DNA from: Conus ventricosus
Taxonomy: Eukaryota; Mollusca; Gastropoda; Neogastropoda; Conidae
Length of the DNA: 64,000 bases
Assembly: GCA_018398815.1 (NCBI GenBank)
Contig: CM031601.1
Span: 35,834,241 to 35,898,240 of the forward strand
Reading direction: 5' to 3'
The notes beneath the pieces were generated by a model. It had not been told where the DNA came from. It searched no databases and worked only from the letters and a program-made list of their open reading frames with translations. The position numbers and the translations under genes are program-made. Shown in pieces: positions 23,101 to 33,060 of the stretch; the stretch's first letter is position 1, and each line of letters begins with the position of its first letter.

Positions 23101-23805
23101 TTGTACTTCGTTGTTTTCTTCTTTTTCTTTTCCTTCTTCTTCTTCTTTGTTGTCGTCGTCATCGTTTCCGTCGTCGTCGTTATCGTCATCGTCGTCTTCC
23201 TCTTTTTCTACATCTTCTCTTTCATCTTCGCCTTTTTCACTTGTTCCGCTTCTTTCCCTTGCCTTCCTGACTTTTTTTCTTTCTGTCTGATTGCATGCGC
23301 GCGCGCATCTGGGTGTGCGCCAGCTCGTGCTTGAGCATATGTTCATACAAACCGTGTGTGTGTGTGTGCGCCAGCTCGTGCTTGAGCATATATTCATACA
23401 AACCCCTGTCTCTTTTTTTTTCTTTTACCTCTCACGCACTGTTGACTGTTTTGCTTGCGAGAGAGCAACAGGTGTAGCAATTGGTCCGAGGTATGATCTC
23501 CCTCCCGTAATGGGCCTCAGCTGAGCCTGTCGTGGGACGGACGGTGTTTGGCCGCCAGTCTTTTGAAGTGGACATGCTTCAGCGATTCTTCATTGGTAAG
23601 TGCTAGTGCACAGCGCACAGGTCTTGCGGTCTCTGTGACTTATGTTTCAGCCCTTTTGTATCTTTGTTTTATGTTTTGCTTCAGACTGCATGCACGTTTG
23701 TTTCTGCCTTTGATTGGGGTTGTCTGTGTTTCTGCCTTTGGTTGGGGTTGTCTGTGTTTCTGCCTACCTGTTTGTCTGTTTGGTCGTCTGTCTTGATGGT
23801 TCTCT

Positions 23806-23863
<58 letters not shown>

Positions 23864-23890
23864 TCTTCTTCTTCTTCTTCTTCTTCTTGT
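23101..23890. repeat. Pyrimidine-rich tract and short tandem duplications
   Basis: TTC/GTC-rich tract at 23110-23290; a roughly 40-bp unit containing GCGCCAGCTCGTGCTTGAGC twice (23316-23353 and 23367-23405); a 28-bp unit starting TCTGCCTTTGATTGGGGTTG two and a half times (23704-23765); and (CT)n(CTT)n at 23810-23888. A CATTG|GTAAGT donor-like site lies at about 23593-23603. Confidence 0.85.
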
Positions 23891-24164
23891 ACTTTTCATC
23901 AACAAACTGTCTATGCTGAGGGGCATCCTGCATTCCTCTGAAATTTCCACTTCCACTCTAAAAACAAAACTAAATAAATAACATCACACACAAAAACAAA
24001 AAACGAGAAGGCCATAGGGGCCACTAGACACTACGAAACAGACCGCTCGTGTCCATTCTGTACAGTGTGTAGAATTTTCACCACTTGGCTGCCAGATTTT
24101 AAAAATATCAATAAATACAATAGGTATGTCGTCAATTGTGACTGGCAAAAGGTGCACAACAGTT

Positions 24165-24340
24165 TCCTCAGCAAAGGCAGAAAAATAGTCCGCAAAGGCA
24201 GAAAAAGGTCCACAAAGGCGTCCACAAAGGCAGAAAAATAGTCCACGAAGGCAGAAAAAGGTCCACAAAGGCAGAAAAATGGTCCACAAAGGCAGAAATG
24301 GCAGAAAATGGTCCACAAAGGCAGAAAAATGGGCTATGGA
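24165..24340. repeat. About 21-bp tandem repeat, 8 or so copies
   Basis: Units of the form GTCCACAAAGGCAGAAAAAT with variants (CGCAAAGG, CACGAAGG) and length changes. Confidence 0.88.
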
Positions 24341-25353
24341 AGCAGACAACAACAAAAAAGAAAAGAAAATAAGCAAAGGATAGTAGAGCAGGTAAAATTA
24401 TATCAAAATGAAAGAAATCAAATTAATTTTTTAAGGGGCACAGCCGAAAAGAGGGACAAAAAAGAGAAGGTTAGTAGCACAGAACAGAGGGCGGGGAAAT
24501 TCTTTGTCCCGACAAAGCCCCCGCCATTCAAATGGGGATCTGCAGCACACACACACACACACACACACACACCACACACATGCTTCATCAGTTGCTGTCT
24601 GGCCAGGGGAAGTGGGCAGATCCCCGCCTGTGAGCCATGTGATCGGGGATGGACTCTCAGTTCAAACGGTATTGTTTCCAACATGTAACAGGTCTATGGC
24701 GCACAGACATTGATTGGTCAGTGTGGAACGCTGGTGTGAAGTCTCAGTGCAGTGACAGCAACAAGCCGCAGTCTGGTCAAAGCGCATGATGGTTTATTCA
24801 CCTGATAAGAAAGGGGTTTGGGAGAGCACAGACTACTGCCAAGTTACAACGGATCTTGAATTCCCCCTGTCATCTAGAAAGGCACAAAGGATCCGCAGTA
24901 AAATCTAAGGGTTTCGCGCCCATGGGTCATATTCCATCTTCCTTCCAAGTTTCTTGTTTGTTTTTGTTTTTCCCCCTCTAGAATCGGTGCGGTAGTTTTT
25001 TATGCTTAGGTTCACTAAGCGGATCCAGGCTGTGCTCTGTGATCGGGACACACTCCGTGGATCCACTGTGAGAGTGACTAGATCCGTCATGAAGTGACAT
25101 TCCATCTTACTGTCACATTTCGTCAGGAACGGTGCGGTAGTTTGGGTGTAATCTGGCTGACAGGATTCTGTCGTGACCCTTTCCGCCGGATCTGCTCCAC
25201 AGATCTCCACCAGATTACACTGGCTTCGTTCTTTCCGCCACATACCATCTTTTGTTGTTGCTTTTTTTTTTTTTTTTACCAAGTATCTTTACAAATCCAT
25301 TGTCTGGTTTCTGCATGATTTTGTTGACAGACAAATACACCAACAGACGCGCG
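24341..25353. other. No gene supported; (CA)n at 24546-24583
   Basis: Two related segments share CGGTGCGGTAGTTT (about 24985 and 25130) and CATTCCATCTT nearby, so a diverged tandem pair of about 145 bp is likely. Nothing else is recognised. Confidence 0.45.
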
Positions 25354-25550
25354 TGTAGTGTTCAAAGTGAAAGTAGTTTTCTAACGGAAATAAGTGAGTG
25401 AGTCCCTGGATAAAAAAAAATTATAGGAGAAGAGAGCTCTCACGCCCATGCAAGAAAAACGGCATGCTTTTTGTAACAAATGCTCGGTGAGTTAATAAAA
25501 CAACAACAAAACACGAGCTGTGTCTGTATCAATGTCGGACTGACATTACA
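25354..25550 (+). repeat. 5' LTR of element B
   Basis: Matches 33647-33837. It contains GTTAATAAAACAAC (poly(A)-signal-like AATAAA near 25493) and ends TGACATTACA. Confidence 0.9.
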
Positions 25551-25551
25551 C

Positions 25552-25568
25552 TGGCGACGAGAATGAAC
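25552..25568 (+). promoter_or_regulatory. Primer-binding site of element B
   Basis: TGGCGACGAGAATGAAC begins one base after the LTR, starting with TGG as expected for tRNA priming. Confidence 0.6.
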
Positions 25569-25623
25569 TGATACTACAAGTACGAATTGAGGCAAGCACG
25601 AACGGTTTCATACATGCTAAACG

Positions 25624-25851
25624 ATGGCGAGTTTAAAGAACTTTCAGAAGTTTTCCTTGCATGCAGAAGAGTCATCCGCCGGCCCAAGTTGGCGAAAATG
25701 GATCGACAAGGTCGAAAACCTCATGTGCGCTCTTGACATTCAAAATGACAGCTGAAGAAAGGGTCTGCTGCTTCATTACGTAGGAGACGAAGCATACGGC
25801 ATCTACCTCACGTTCAGTGATATGACGTTAAGAAAGGAAAAGGTGCTGTTT
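25624..25851 (+). pseudogene. gag of element B, 5' part
   Basis: ATG at 25624 gives MASLKNFQKFSLHAEES, then 'WRKWIDKVENLMCALDI', with one in-frame TGA after 'QNDS', and 'GLLLHYVGDEAYGIYLTF', a typical Mag-like capsid start (LLHYxGxEVYxIY). The frame is cut by the DNA element at about 25852 and resumes at about 30568. Confidence 0.8.
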
Positions 25852-25852
25852 G

Positions 25853-26053
25853 TTAACGACCAATCTGTCGCCCCTGCCCAATTTGTCGCCCGGCGACAGA
25901 TTGGGCCTCAACACCTGGACCAATTTGCCGCCCAGGCGACAGATTGGTCCTCAACACCAGGACCAATCTGTCGCCCATTCTAAGTTTTTGAGGGCGACAG
26001 ATTGGGTCGCACTTCACTGTCCAATCTGTCGCCCTTGGCCAATTTGTCGCCAA
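25853..26053 (+). repeat. Left terminal region of element C
   Basis: About seven copies of (C)CAATYTGTCGCC alternating with inverted copies such as GGCGACAGATTGG, so the end can fold into short hairpins. The right end at 30462-30559 has the same make-up inverted. Confidence 0.85.
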
Positions 26054-26407
26054 CTTACCTTGCTCTCAATAAGTTGATGTTGGGCCACAGTTTCTCTCAT
26101 TCCCACACTTTCTCTCACTTTAGGAGAAAGTGTAGGGGCTCACTTTCTCTCACTTAAAGGGTATCTCACCCATTTTTACAAATCTATTTTGACCAAATAC
26201 ACGGTTTTGGTATGTGGTCGTATTGCGAAACACAGCCCCGAAACAGCCGCCTGTGCTCTCATTTTGCAGTGAGAGCAGCATTTCCTGCGGATTGGGAAAG
26301 CGAGAGGCTGAAACAGGAACGAGAGCCTCGATTTCGATAATAGGGGGGTTTCCCGATTGATGACGTAGACAAGCCAAGTCGCTCTTCGTGTTCGGCTGAA
26401 GTGAGAT

Positions 26408-26800
26408 ATGTGTGCTGTGTCTGGTTGCGGAATTTCATCAGGAAATAAGCAAAGAGTACGCGTTCATGCTTTTCCAGGTGCTTCCAGCCAGTTTAGGCGA
26501 TTGTGGATAAATTTTGTCACCACAACGAGGAAAGATTTTGTTCTTCGGGACAGTTATGGCATTTGCGGTCGTCACTTCGAAGAGCACAGTTTCCAAGACC
26601 AACACACCTGGAAAGTAAAGGTGGAAGCTGGAATTCGGGTCCGAAGACAGCTGAAAGAGGATGCTGTGCCAACTATTATAACAGAAAAATGTATTAAAGC
26701 ACTCTCTGTTCATTCGCCAGCTGCACGTGCAAGCCTCAAACGCAACAGTGACATGGATTCTGTCAGGAGCAAGAGAGCCAAACTCAGAGGCGTAAAGAAG
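26408..26800 (+). CDS. THAP-domain protein, exon 1
   Basis: The ATG at 26408 opens 131 codons ending exactly at AAGAAG|GTAAGG, a consensus donor, in phase 0. Residues 2-56 form a THAP zinc finger: C2, C7 (MCAVSGC), then HAFP at 20-23, the conserved W33, and C53-x2-H56 (ICGRHF). The DAVPTI motif at residues 85-90 is the usual C-terminal mark of THAP domains. A basic stretch follows (SKRAKLRGVKK). THAP domains bind DNA and are the N-terminal domain of P-element transposases. Here the position between inverted repeats implies transposon origin. The exon is free of frameshifts, unlike its surroundings. Confidence 0.85.
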
Positions 26801-27122
26801 GTAAGGTTTGTGGAATGGGTGGTTGATCTTTTTGGGTTTCATTTCATTCTCAGTGTATGGTTGGTGTAAAGATAGTTGTTGGTTTTTGTTAAGTGTTGGC
26901 ATCAAACTGAAACATACATTGTTACTGTCATAGTGGCAGTCAGGCAGTCACACTGCCTGCTGCCACTGAAACTGTTGCATGTTTGTGATTGATTTTTCCC
27001 CCTGCTGTTACTGTTTCCAACAAAACTGAAGTTACGATTCTTATTAACAAAAAAGTGTCCATGTCCACAAATAACAACTTGTTGGACTCCAGTGAATAAT
27101 AGTTTGGTTTTTTATTTTTCAG

Positions 27123-27185
27123 GACATTGCTGAACATCAGGCACCCCTGCAAGTTCATGTTTCCGCCCAACAACCATATGCTTTA
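27123..27185 (+). CDS. THAP-domain protein, exon 2 (predicted)
   Basis: A TTTTTATTTTTCAG acceptor ends at 27122 and a donor GTAAGT begins at 27186. The 63 bases between are open in phase 0, continuing exon 1 as DIAEHQAPLQVHVSAQQPYA plus one Leu. I could not find a following exon with a transposase core (RNase H-like) before 28275, so the gene is probably truncated. Confidence 0.6.
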
Positions 27186-27469
27186 GTAAGTGAATTATTT
27201 ATCAGTATTTGGATACAGGATGGTGATTTAGTGTGCATTTTAAGATATATGCAGGTGTGGTATGTCTGTCTGCTACACACTGCCCTGGAAAGAGAATAAT
27301 GAGCTTAGATCTGCTGCTTAGATCTGCATCAGTTTTTACAATAACGGCCAGAATCTTTGACTGCAATATATTGTAAAAGACCCCTCTGATTCTAATTGTC
27401 ATTGTGGAACTTCATAATTTAAGTGGAGAGAGTGAGATTGAAAATGAGGAATGTAAAAAAAAGTGTGTG

Positions 27470-27672
27470 TGTGTGTGTGTGTGGAGGGGTGGGGGACTGA
27501 AAGTGAACAGCTATTGAAAAGATTTCTACAGCAGGGAAGAGAATTAGTGTGATGATGCAGTAGCTGACAAACTCCTGTTCAAAGGAAAAGGCATTATCTG
27601 ATAGATCTAAACAACTGAAAGAAAATGTGGTTTATCACATAATCATTTTAAAGTTATTTACATACTACGGTA

Positions 27673-27739
<67 letters not shown>

Positions 27740-27750
27740 GTGTGTGTAAA
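27470..27750. repeat. (GT)n microsatellites inside unit D
   Basis: GT runs at 27464-27482 and 27676-27748, in the predicted intron after exon 2. Otherwise 27186-28275 has no recognised feature. Confidence 0.93.
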
Positions 27751-28929
27751 CAGATGTAAGTGTGTGCATGTTTATATCATGTACTATCTGTGTCGTGCGT
27801 ATGTGTGTACCTGTACATAATATGGTCAACCTGTAAAATGTCGAACTGCCTGGAAAGAAACACAAGCGTCTGATGGCGAGGGAGGTGGTACTGTACAAGG
27901 AGCTGTAGGTTCAAACTGGTACGGCTGAACCCCATACACTTCAGTGAAAATTTCACGTTCGATGTCCTCTTCGTTGGAACTTCGACTCGTAGCTAGGAGC
28001 ATCTGACATTATCGCCGGAAAATTGTTGAGTTTTACGTCCTCATAGCGAAAGCCTTTAGGGACATGTCTTTCATTCACGGTAGTCTTGGCATTGATACGT
28101 CACTTGCGGAATCCCTGACTCTCGTCTCTTTCCGTACTGTGCTCGGCAATCTCCGTGGCGAGTCACGATTTGGCTACTTGCACGACCCGAAACACGGATA
28201 GAAGTGAGTTCCAGAAGAAAAGTAACACGTACATCGAAACACGCTCGATCATACTTTTGAACAACCCAAACATGCTATTTAGGGGTGAGTACCCCTTTAA
28301 GAAGAAAGTGCGGGATTGAGAGCACTTTCTCCCATGTAGAGAAAGGATGAGGGTGCCCCCACACTTTCTCCGATTTTGAGAGAAAGTGTGGGAAGTGCCC
28401 CATATGTTTATCTATTTATTTATTTTCAATTTCGTTATTAGTTTCTTGTCTTTCCTTAACACCAAGCTAAGAGCCAAATGATAATAAAATCTGATAAAAA
28501 GTGATGGAACGAGAAGTTTATTTGTCGTTTTTCTATTGAATGGTCACATTGAGAAATTTTCAGAGGCATAATCAATCAGAAAAATTAAACATGCAAGTGT
28601 CAAGTAGTTAAATCAACTAGTTATCAAATCCAAATGATATAATTCACGCTGGAAAGTAGGCAAACACACAAAAAAATGTTGCTTATGTTATTTTGGTAAG
28701 TTTATATGGACATGTTATTAAACATTGGCCATAAACGTTACCTGTCCAATACTCTCCCTATCGAATGGGGTGACCACGAAGTAGTTCAGTTTATTGTTAA
28801 ATCCAAATGTTCACTACTTAGGCTGTGTATGCTCTAATGGTAATTTTATAATATTCACAACCTAGATAACTACCAGTCAGTGCCAAAACCAGTGGTCAGC
28901 TTCATGAAAAGTTCACGTTTTCACTATTT

Positions 28930-29720
28930 CACTGCATATTGGTGTGTTATAAACGTTTCTGTACAGTTTACAATATAGATGTCCGGTGGTCAACAAGATT
29001 GACCAGTGGCCAGTTTCATGTAAATTTAATATTTTCCTGTGTTCACTCCATATTGATATGTTTAATACTTTCTTTTTTTAATGTAGAAGACCAGTGGTCT
29101 GCAAGAAAGACTAGTGGTCAGTTTTATGTCAATTTCATATTTTCACAATCTCATTCTGTATTGATGTGTTATAGGGTGTACATGCTTCTTAAAGCGTAGT
29201 ATGACTAGTGGTTAGCAACAATGACCGGTGACCAGTTTGGAAAACGTAATTGCTCACTGTTTATTATATGAACATTTCTGTGCTTCTTGCAATTTAGATG
29301 ACCAGTGGTCAGTGACAATGATCAGTGATCAGTTTGATGCCAATTCCATATTTATAAAAAAAAATGTTTGACAGACAGAGTGTTGTTGCAGTGGTCAGTG
29401 ACAATAACCAGTGATCAGTTTGATGCCAATTCCATATTAAAAAAAATGTTTGGCAGACAGAGTGTTGTCGCAGTGGTCAGTGACAATAACCAGTGATCAG
29501 TTTGATGCCAATTCCATATTTAAAAAAATGTTTGACGGACAGAATATTGTTGTGGTATGGGCGTTTCTCTGCTCCTTACAACGCAGATGACCGGTAATCA
29601 GCAAGAACGACCAATTTTCATTGTGATGTAAATTCCATGTTTTCTCTATTTGATTGCATATTATTGTGTGATGAGCATTTTTTTTTTCAACCTTTCATGA
29701 CGTAGATGACCTGTGGTCAC
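28930..29720. repeat. Diverged tandem array with GACCAGTGGTCAG motif
   Basis: Six to seven units of about 80-115 bp, each containing a near-palindromic GACCAGTGGTCA or close variant followed by GATGCCAATTCCATATTT. The three best-conserved units lie at about 29300-29530 and share TTTGACAGACAGAGTGTTGT. It is internal to element C. Confidence 0.85.
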
Positions 29721-29768
29721 TTTGATGCCGTATCTATCTATACATATTTTTTAATATGTACGTCTCAT

Positions 29769-29769
<1 letters not shown>

Positions 29770-29807
<38 letters not shown>
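29770..29807. repeat. (CA)n microsatellite
   Basis: Simple CA run inside element C. Confidence 0.94.
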
Positions 29808-29808
<1 letters not shown>

Positions 29809-30032
29809 CCAACACCATAATCTTTTTTTTTTATTATTGCAGAAGACTGAAAACCTATTTACCATTTTTTTTCAGAAAAGACTTTGAAGGAGGTTTTACG
29901 AAAACCCCTTTTAATGTGTGACATTGTTTTAGGACTTGTTCAATGTTCCATTTTTACTTTTCTTGAACGGTGGTCTTTTTTTCTTTTCATGTTTAAATGT
30001 ATTTTCACGACATTTTTGTTATTGACGTGGGC

Positions 30033-30141
30033 CTGTATTCACATCGGCATAGCATGGGGCCAACAGAATTTAACAGGATTTTTGGAAGAGCTTCAACGCT
30101 GGCATGGTGCCAATTCTCATGCTATCTCAATGTGAATACAG
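30033..30141. repeat. 109-bp foldback unit
   Basis: CTGTATTCACATCGGCATAG at 30033 is the near-perfect reverse complement of the right arm ending GTGAATACAG at 30141 (arms about 24 bp). The loop is about 60 bp. It could be a tiny MITE-like insertion. No obvious target duplication. Confidence 0.7.
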
Positions 30142-30187
30142 ACTCTCAGTGTTTTTATATTGTTTTATTTCTAGTGTTTTTTTCTAG

Positions 30188-30360
30188 ACTAAGAAAACGT
30201 GTGCGAGAGGTGCCTGCCAGAAGTGACTATCACAAAAGCAATTGGTACAATAAACCCTCACACCAAATTAGAAGAGAATTGGTCCCAATACCCTGGAGTT
30301 ACAGGGGCCGCAATTCTTTATTACCCGCCACAGGAGTAGAAACACTCCAACTTCAAAAGT
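30188..30360 (+). other. Possible last exon in element C
   Basis: After a pyrimidine-rich TTTTTTTCTAG acceptor-like site one frame stays open for about 57 codons (RLRKRVREVPARSDYHKSNW and onwards) and stops at 30358-30360. No recognised domain. It might be the C-terminus of the element's own protein. Confidence 0.25.
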
Positions 30361-30560
30361 AGTTCGCTGTGACGCTGTGTTTTTCTATCCGCTCAAATAT
30401 TCCATCTTCAATCATGATGTCTTCTCTATAAGGTCTATCCCATCAAAATATGCAACACCGAAGGCCCAATCTGTCACCTGGGCGACAGATTGGTCCTGGT
30501 TTGAAGACCAATCTGTCGCCGGGCGACAAATTGGGCAGGGGCGACAGATTGGTCGTTAAG

Positions 30561-31020
30561 AGCTGTTGATAACGACGGAAATCTAAACGAGTACACCCTT
30601 CTCGAGAATTCTTTTACCACGCATTTCACCCCCAAGGAAAATCAGGCGTATGAAAAATACACATTTCGCCGAGCAAAACAAGCAGAGGGAGAAAGCATCG
30701 ATAGTTTTCAAACTAGGCTCAGAACTTTAGCAGGCACGTGCAATTTTCATGACATTGACAGAAGTACTGACGCAGATCATTCATGGTTGCAGTTCCGCTC
30801 GAGTTCGTCGCCAGGCATTGATGGGAAACTACACCCGGGACAAGACTTTGGATGAAGCCCGTACACTTGAACTTTCTGAATCCAGAGCTGTAGAAATTGA
30901 AGGCTCCAGCAGCGGTGGCAAGGACAGTGTGAATTTTGTTGCCCGTGGCCGACGCAACCAACGACAACCCAGCCCGTGTGATAGGACCAGTCGTGACACC
31001 GGTGGTAGCGATTCTCGATG
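30561..31020 (+). pseudogene. gag of element B, 3' part (capsid)
   Basis: Resumes the interrupted gag with 'DNDGNLNEYTLL', 'FTTHFTPKENQAYEKYTFRR', 'ESIDSFQTRLRTLAGTC', and after a shift near 30770 'IIHGCSSARVRRQALMGNYT' and 'LDEARTLELSESRAVEIEG'. These match the second half of Mag-like capsids (FRxAKQxxxESIDxFxTRLRxLA). One or more frameshifts make it inactive. Confidence 0.82.
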
Positions 31021-31600
31021 AGGCGGACGCAGAGGTGGTTCTGACAGAGGCAACCCCAACTTCGGTGGCAGTCAGGGCAACTCCAACTTCAGTGGCAGTC
31101 AGGGCAACTCCAACTTCAGTGGCAGTCAGGGCAACTCCAACTTCAGTGGCAGTCAGGGCAACTCCAACTTCAGTGGCAGTCAGGGCAACTCCAACTTCAG
31201 TGACAGACAGGACAACTCCAAGTTCAGTGACAGACGGGACAACTCCAACTTCAGTGACAGACGGGACAACTCCAACTTCAGTGACAGACGGGACAACTCC
31301 AAGTTCAGTGACAGACGGGACAACTCCAAGTTCAGTGACAGACCCGATAACACCAACTTCAGTGCCACTCATCGACCCGATCGCAGTGGCTAGGGTAACC
31401 CCAGTCCTGGCTGTGGCAACTCTCTGACCCAGCTGGCGTGAACACCTGCCGATACTGTGGTGGCCCATTTCCCCATTCCCAACATGCCTTATGTCCTGCA
31501 GGAGGCAAAGCTTGCAGATCCTGCAACAAGATTGGCCATTTCAGTCGAGTATGCCAGCCGTCATACCGAGAGGTAAGACGTGTTGTGCAAGAGACTAACT
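31021..31600 (+). pseudogene. gag nucleocapsid of element B with 27-bp repeat and zinc knuckles
   Basis: From 31025 an Arg/Gly-rich stretch leads into about eleven copies of a 27-bp unit that encodes GSQGNSNFS and its variant DRRDNSNFS (31060-31355). After a stop the sequence reads 'CRYCGGPFPHSQHALCPAG' and 'CRSCNKIGHFSRVC', the paired Cys region (non-canonical plus CX2CX4HX4C) that marks Mag/SURL-like Gypsy elements, where it precedes the protease. A repeat expansion inside the nucleocapsid is unusual. Confidence 0.82.
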
Positions 31601-32140
31601 AACTATACGTCTGATGATGAGAGTAACGATATTCACTACGTTTTCATTGTGACTAACACTTCCCCAATCGCCCCAAACGTGACAGTCAATGTGAACAACA
31701 CTCACTCCAGGTGGATACCAGGGCTACAGCCAACAGTCTTGATTACGACTACTAGAAGATGAATCCCCCCCCCCCCCCCCCAACTTCAACCCACAGAGTC
31801 CCATGATATATGCTTATGGGTCCCAGTCACCACTCTCAGCGATTGGGAATTTCGCGGCAGAAGTGACATTTAACAACAAGACTTTCCTGACACAGCTTTT
31901 TGTCATAAAGAATGGACAGTCCCCCCAAACAAGCCTCCTGAGTGGCCAACCAGCACAGCAGCTAGATATCATCCATTATGCTCTTGCATTCTCACCAGAA
32001 ACCGAGATCTTCAAGCAATGCCCTGCCTTGTTTGACGGAAACGTAGGAAAGATGTCAAAATCAAACTTCATATTGATGAAACCGTCCAACCCGTCACACA
32101 AAAACACAGGCGCATCCCGTTCCACATAAGACGCGATGTG
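31601..32140 (+). pseudogene. Protease/linker region of element B, decayed
   Basis: The protease Asp motif is no longer recognisable. 'PMIYAYGSQSPLSAIGNFAA' followed by 'TFLTQLFVIKNG' matches the C-terminal half of Mag-like proteases and the stretch after them. A run of 17 C at about 31767-31783 breaks the frame. Confidence 0.6.
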
Positions 32141-33060
32141 AAGGCCGAACTAGAAAGACTGGAGAAGCAGGATATCATCGAAAAGGTGGAAAGTCCAACC
32201 CCATGGACCAGCCCCATTGCCCTTGTGCCCAAGACAGATGGAGGCGTGTGCATCTGCGTAGACATGCGTGAACCCAACCAGGCAATCAAAAGAATCAAAC
32301 ACCCCATGCCGTGAACCCAACCAGGCAATCAAAAGAATCAAACACCCCATGCCGTGAACCCAACCAGGCAATCAAAAGAATCAAACACCCCATGCCGTGA
32401 ACCCAACCAGGCAATCAAAAGAATCAAACACCCCATGCCGTGAACCCAACCAGGCAATCAAAAGAATCAAACACCCCATGCCGTGAACCCAACCAGGCAA
32501 TCAAAAGAATCAAACACCCCATGCCGACCATAGACGATCTGATAGCAGACCTCAACAGATCCACGATTTTCAGTAAGCTGGATCTGTCAAGTGCCTATCA
32601 CCAACTTGAATTGGATAAAGAAAGCCGACACATCACAACATTCACAATATATTGGGACTGAGACGCTACAAACGCCTACTCTTCAGGGTCAACGCTGCAG
32701 CAGAAATCTTCCAAGATGCTGTTGCGAAATGCTGTCAAACATTCCGGAAGTACGAAAATTCTCTGACGGCATAATCGTGTATGGCAAAACCCAAGCCGAC
32801 CATGACGCAAGCCTTCGTACAACGTTGAAACATCTGGAAGACAGAGGTGCCATGCTGAACCGAGAAAAGCGCCAAATCTCCGTGAAAGAACTATTCTTTG
32901 GACATGTTTTCAGTGCCGAGGGTATCAAACCAGACCCACAGAAGATAGCCGCCATTGTCAACACTCAACCGCCAAAAACAGTCAGCGAAGTCAGATCTTT
33001 TCCTGGGCATGCCACAGTATATATGTTGCTCGGTTCATACTAAACTACTCACAGCTGACA
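32080..33060 (+). pseudogene. Reverse transcriptase of element B, broken by a tandem repeat
   Basis: Reads 'IPFHIRRDVKAELERLEKQD', 'ESPTPWTSPIALVPKTDGG', 'CVDMREPNQAIKRIKHPMP', then, after the repeat at 32270-32527, 'TIDDLIADLNRSTIFSKLDL' and 'SSAYHQLELDKESRHITTF' (palm motif A), then frameshifts. The YVDD region is lost. 'GRTLFFGHVFSAEGIKPDPQ'-like thumb sequence is seen at 32895-32945 (frame: ELFFGHVFSAEGIKPDP). RNase H and integrase are missing; sequence passes into AT-rich noncoding DNA at 33060. Confidence 0.85.
32270..32527. repeat. 43-bp tandem repeat within RT, 6 identical copies
   Basis: Unit starts GAACCCAACCAGGCAATCAA and ends CCATGCCGT. Starts are at 32270, 32313, 32356, 32399, 32442 and 32485. 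The unit is the RT coding segment for EPNQAIKRIKHPMP copied five extra times; five times 43 shifts the frame. Confidence 0.97.

Larger units (their letters stand above)
26086..28400 (+). mobile_element. Inner inverted-repeat unit D carrying the THAP gene
   Basis: Left arm at about 26102-26175 (CCCACACTTTCTCTCACTTT, then AAAGGGTATCTCACCC) pairs with the right arm at about 28275-28392 (GGGGTGAGTACCCCTTTAAG to GAGAAAGTGTGGG). Each arm also contains its own hairpin (CACTTTCTC...GAGAAAGTG). This may be a separate P-like transposon nested in element C, or the internal part of C. No clean target duplication was found around it. Confidence 0.65.
25852..30560. mobile_element. DNA element C with hairpin-bearing TIRs, inserted in gag of element B
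   Basis: The left end TTAACGACCAATCTGTCGCC is the reverse complement of the right end at 30540-30559. Both ends hold several further copies of CAATCTGTCGCC in both orientations (25858-26053 left, 30462-30559 right). The flanks TGCTGTTT (left) and AGCTGTTG (right) match at 6 of 8 positions, consistent with an old 8-bp target duplication. Removing it rejoins the gag of element B, so direction and timing of insertion are clear. The element carries a second inverted-repeat unit with a THAP gene. An 8-bp duplication plus a THAP protein would fit the P superfamily, but no transposase core was found. Confidence 0.82.

Noticed and set aside
23042..23397. Asp/Glu-rich or Ser-rich ORFs
   Set aside because: Low-complexity pyrimidine tract read in frame; no domain.
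26438..26905. 155-codon minus-strand ORF
   Set aside because: Overlaps THAP exon 1 in antisense; the plus strand has the zinc-finger signature and splice sites.
30719..31468. 249-codon minus-strand ORF (TEVGV repeats)
   Set aside because: Antisense shadow of the gag nucleocapsid 27-bp repeat, whose sense frame leads into zinc knuckles.
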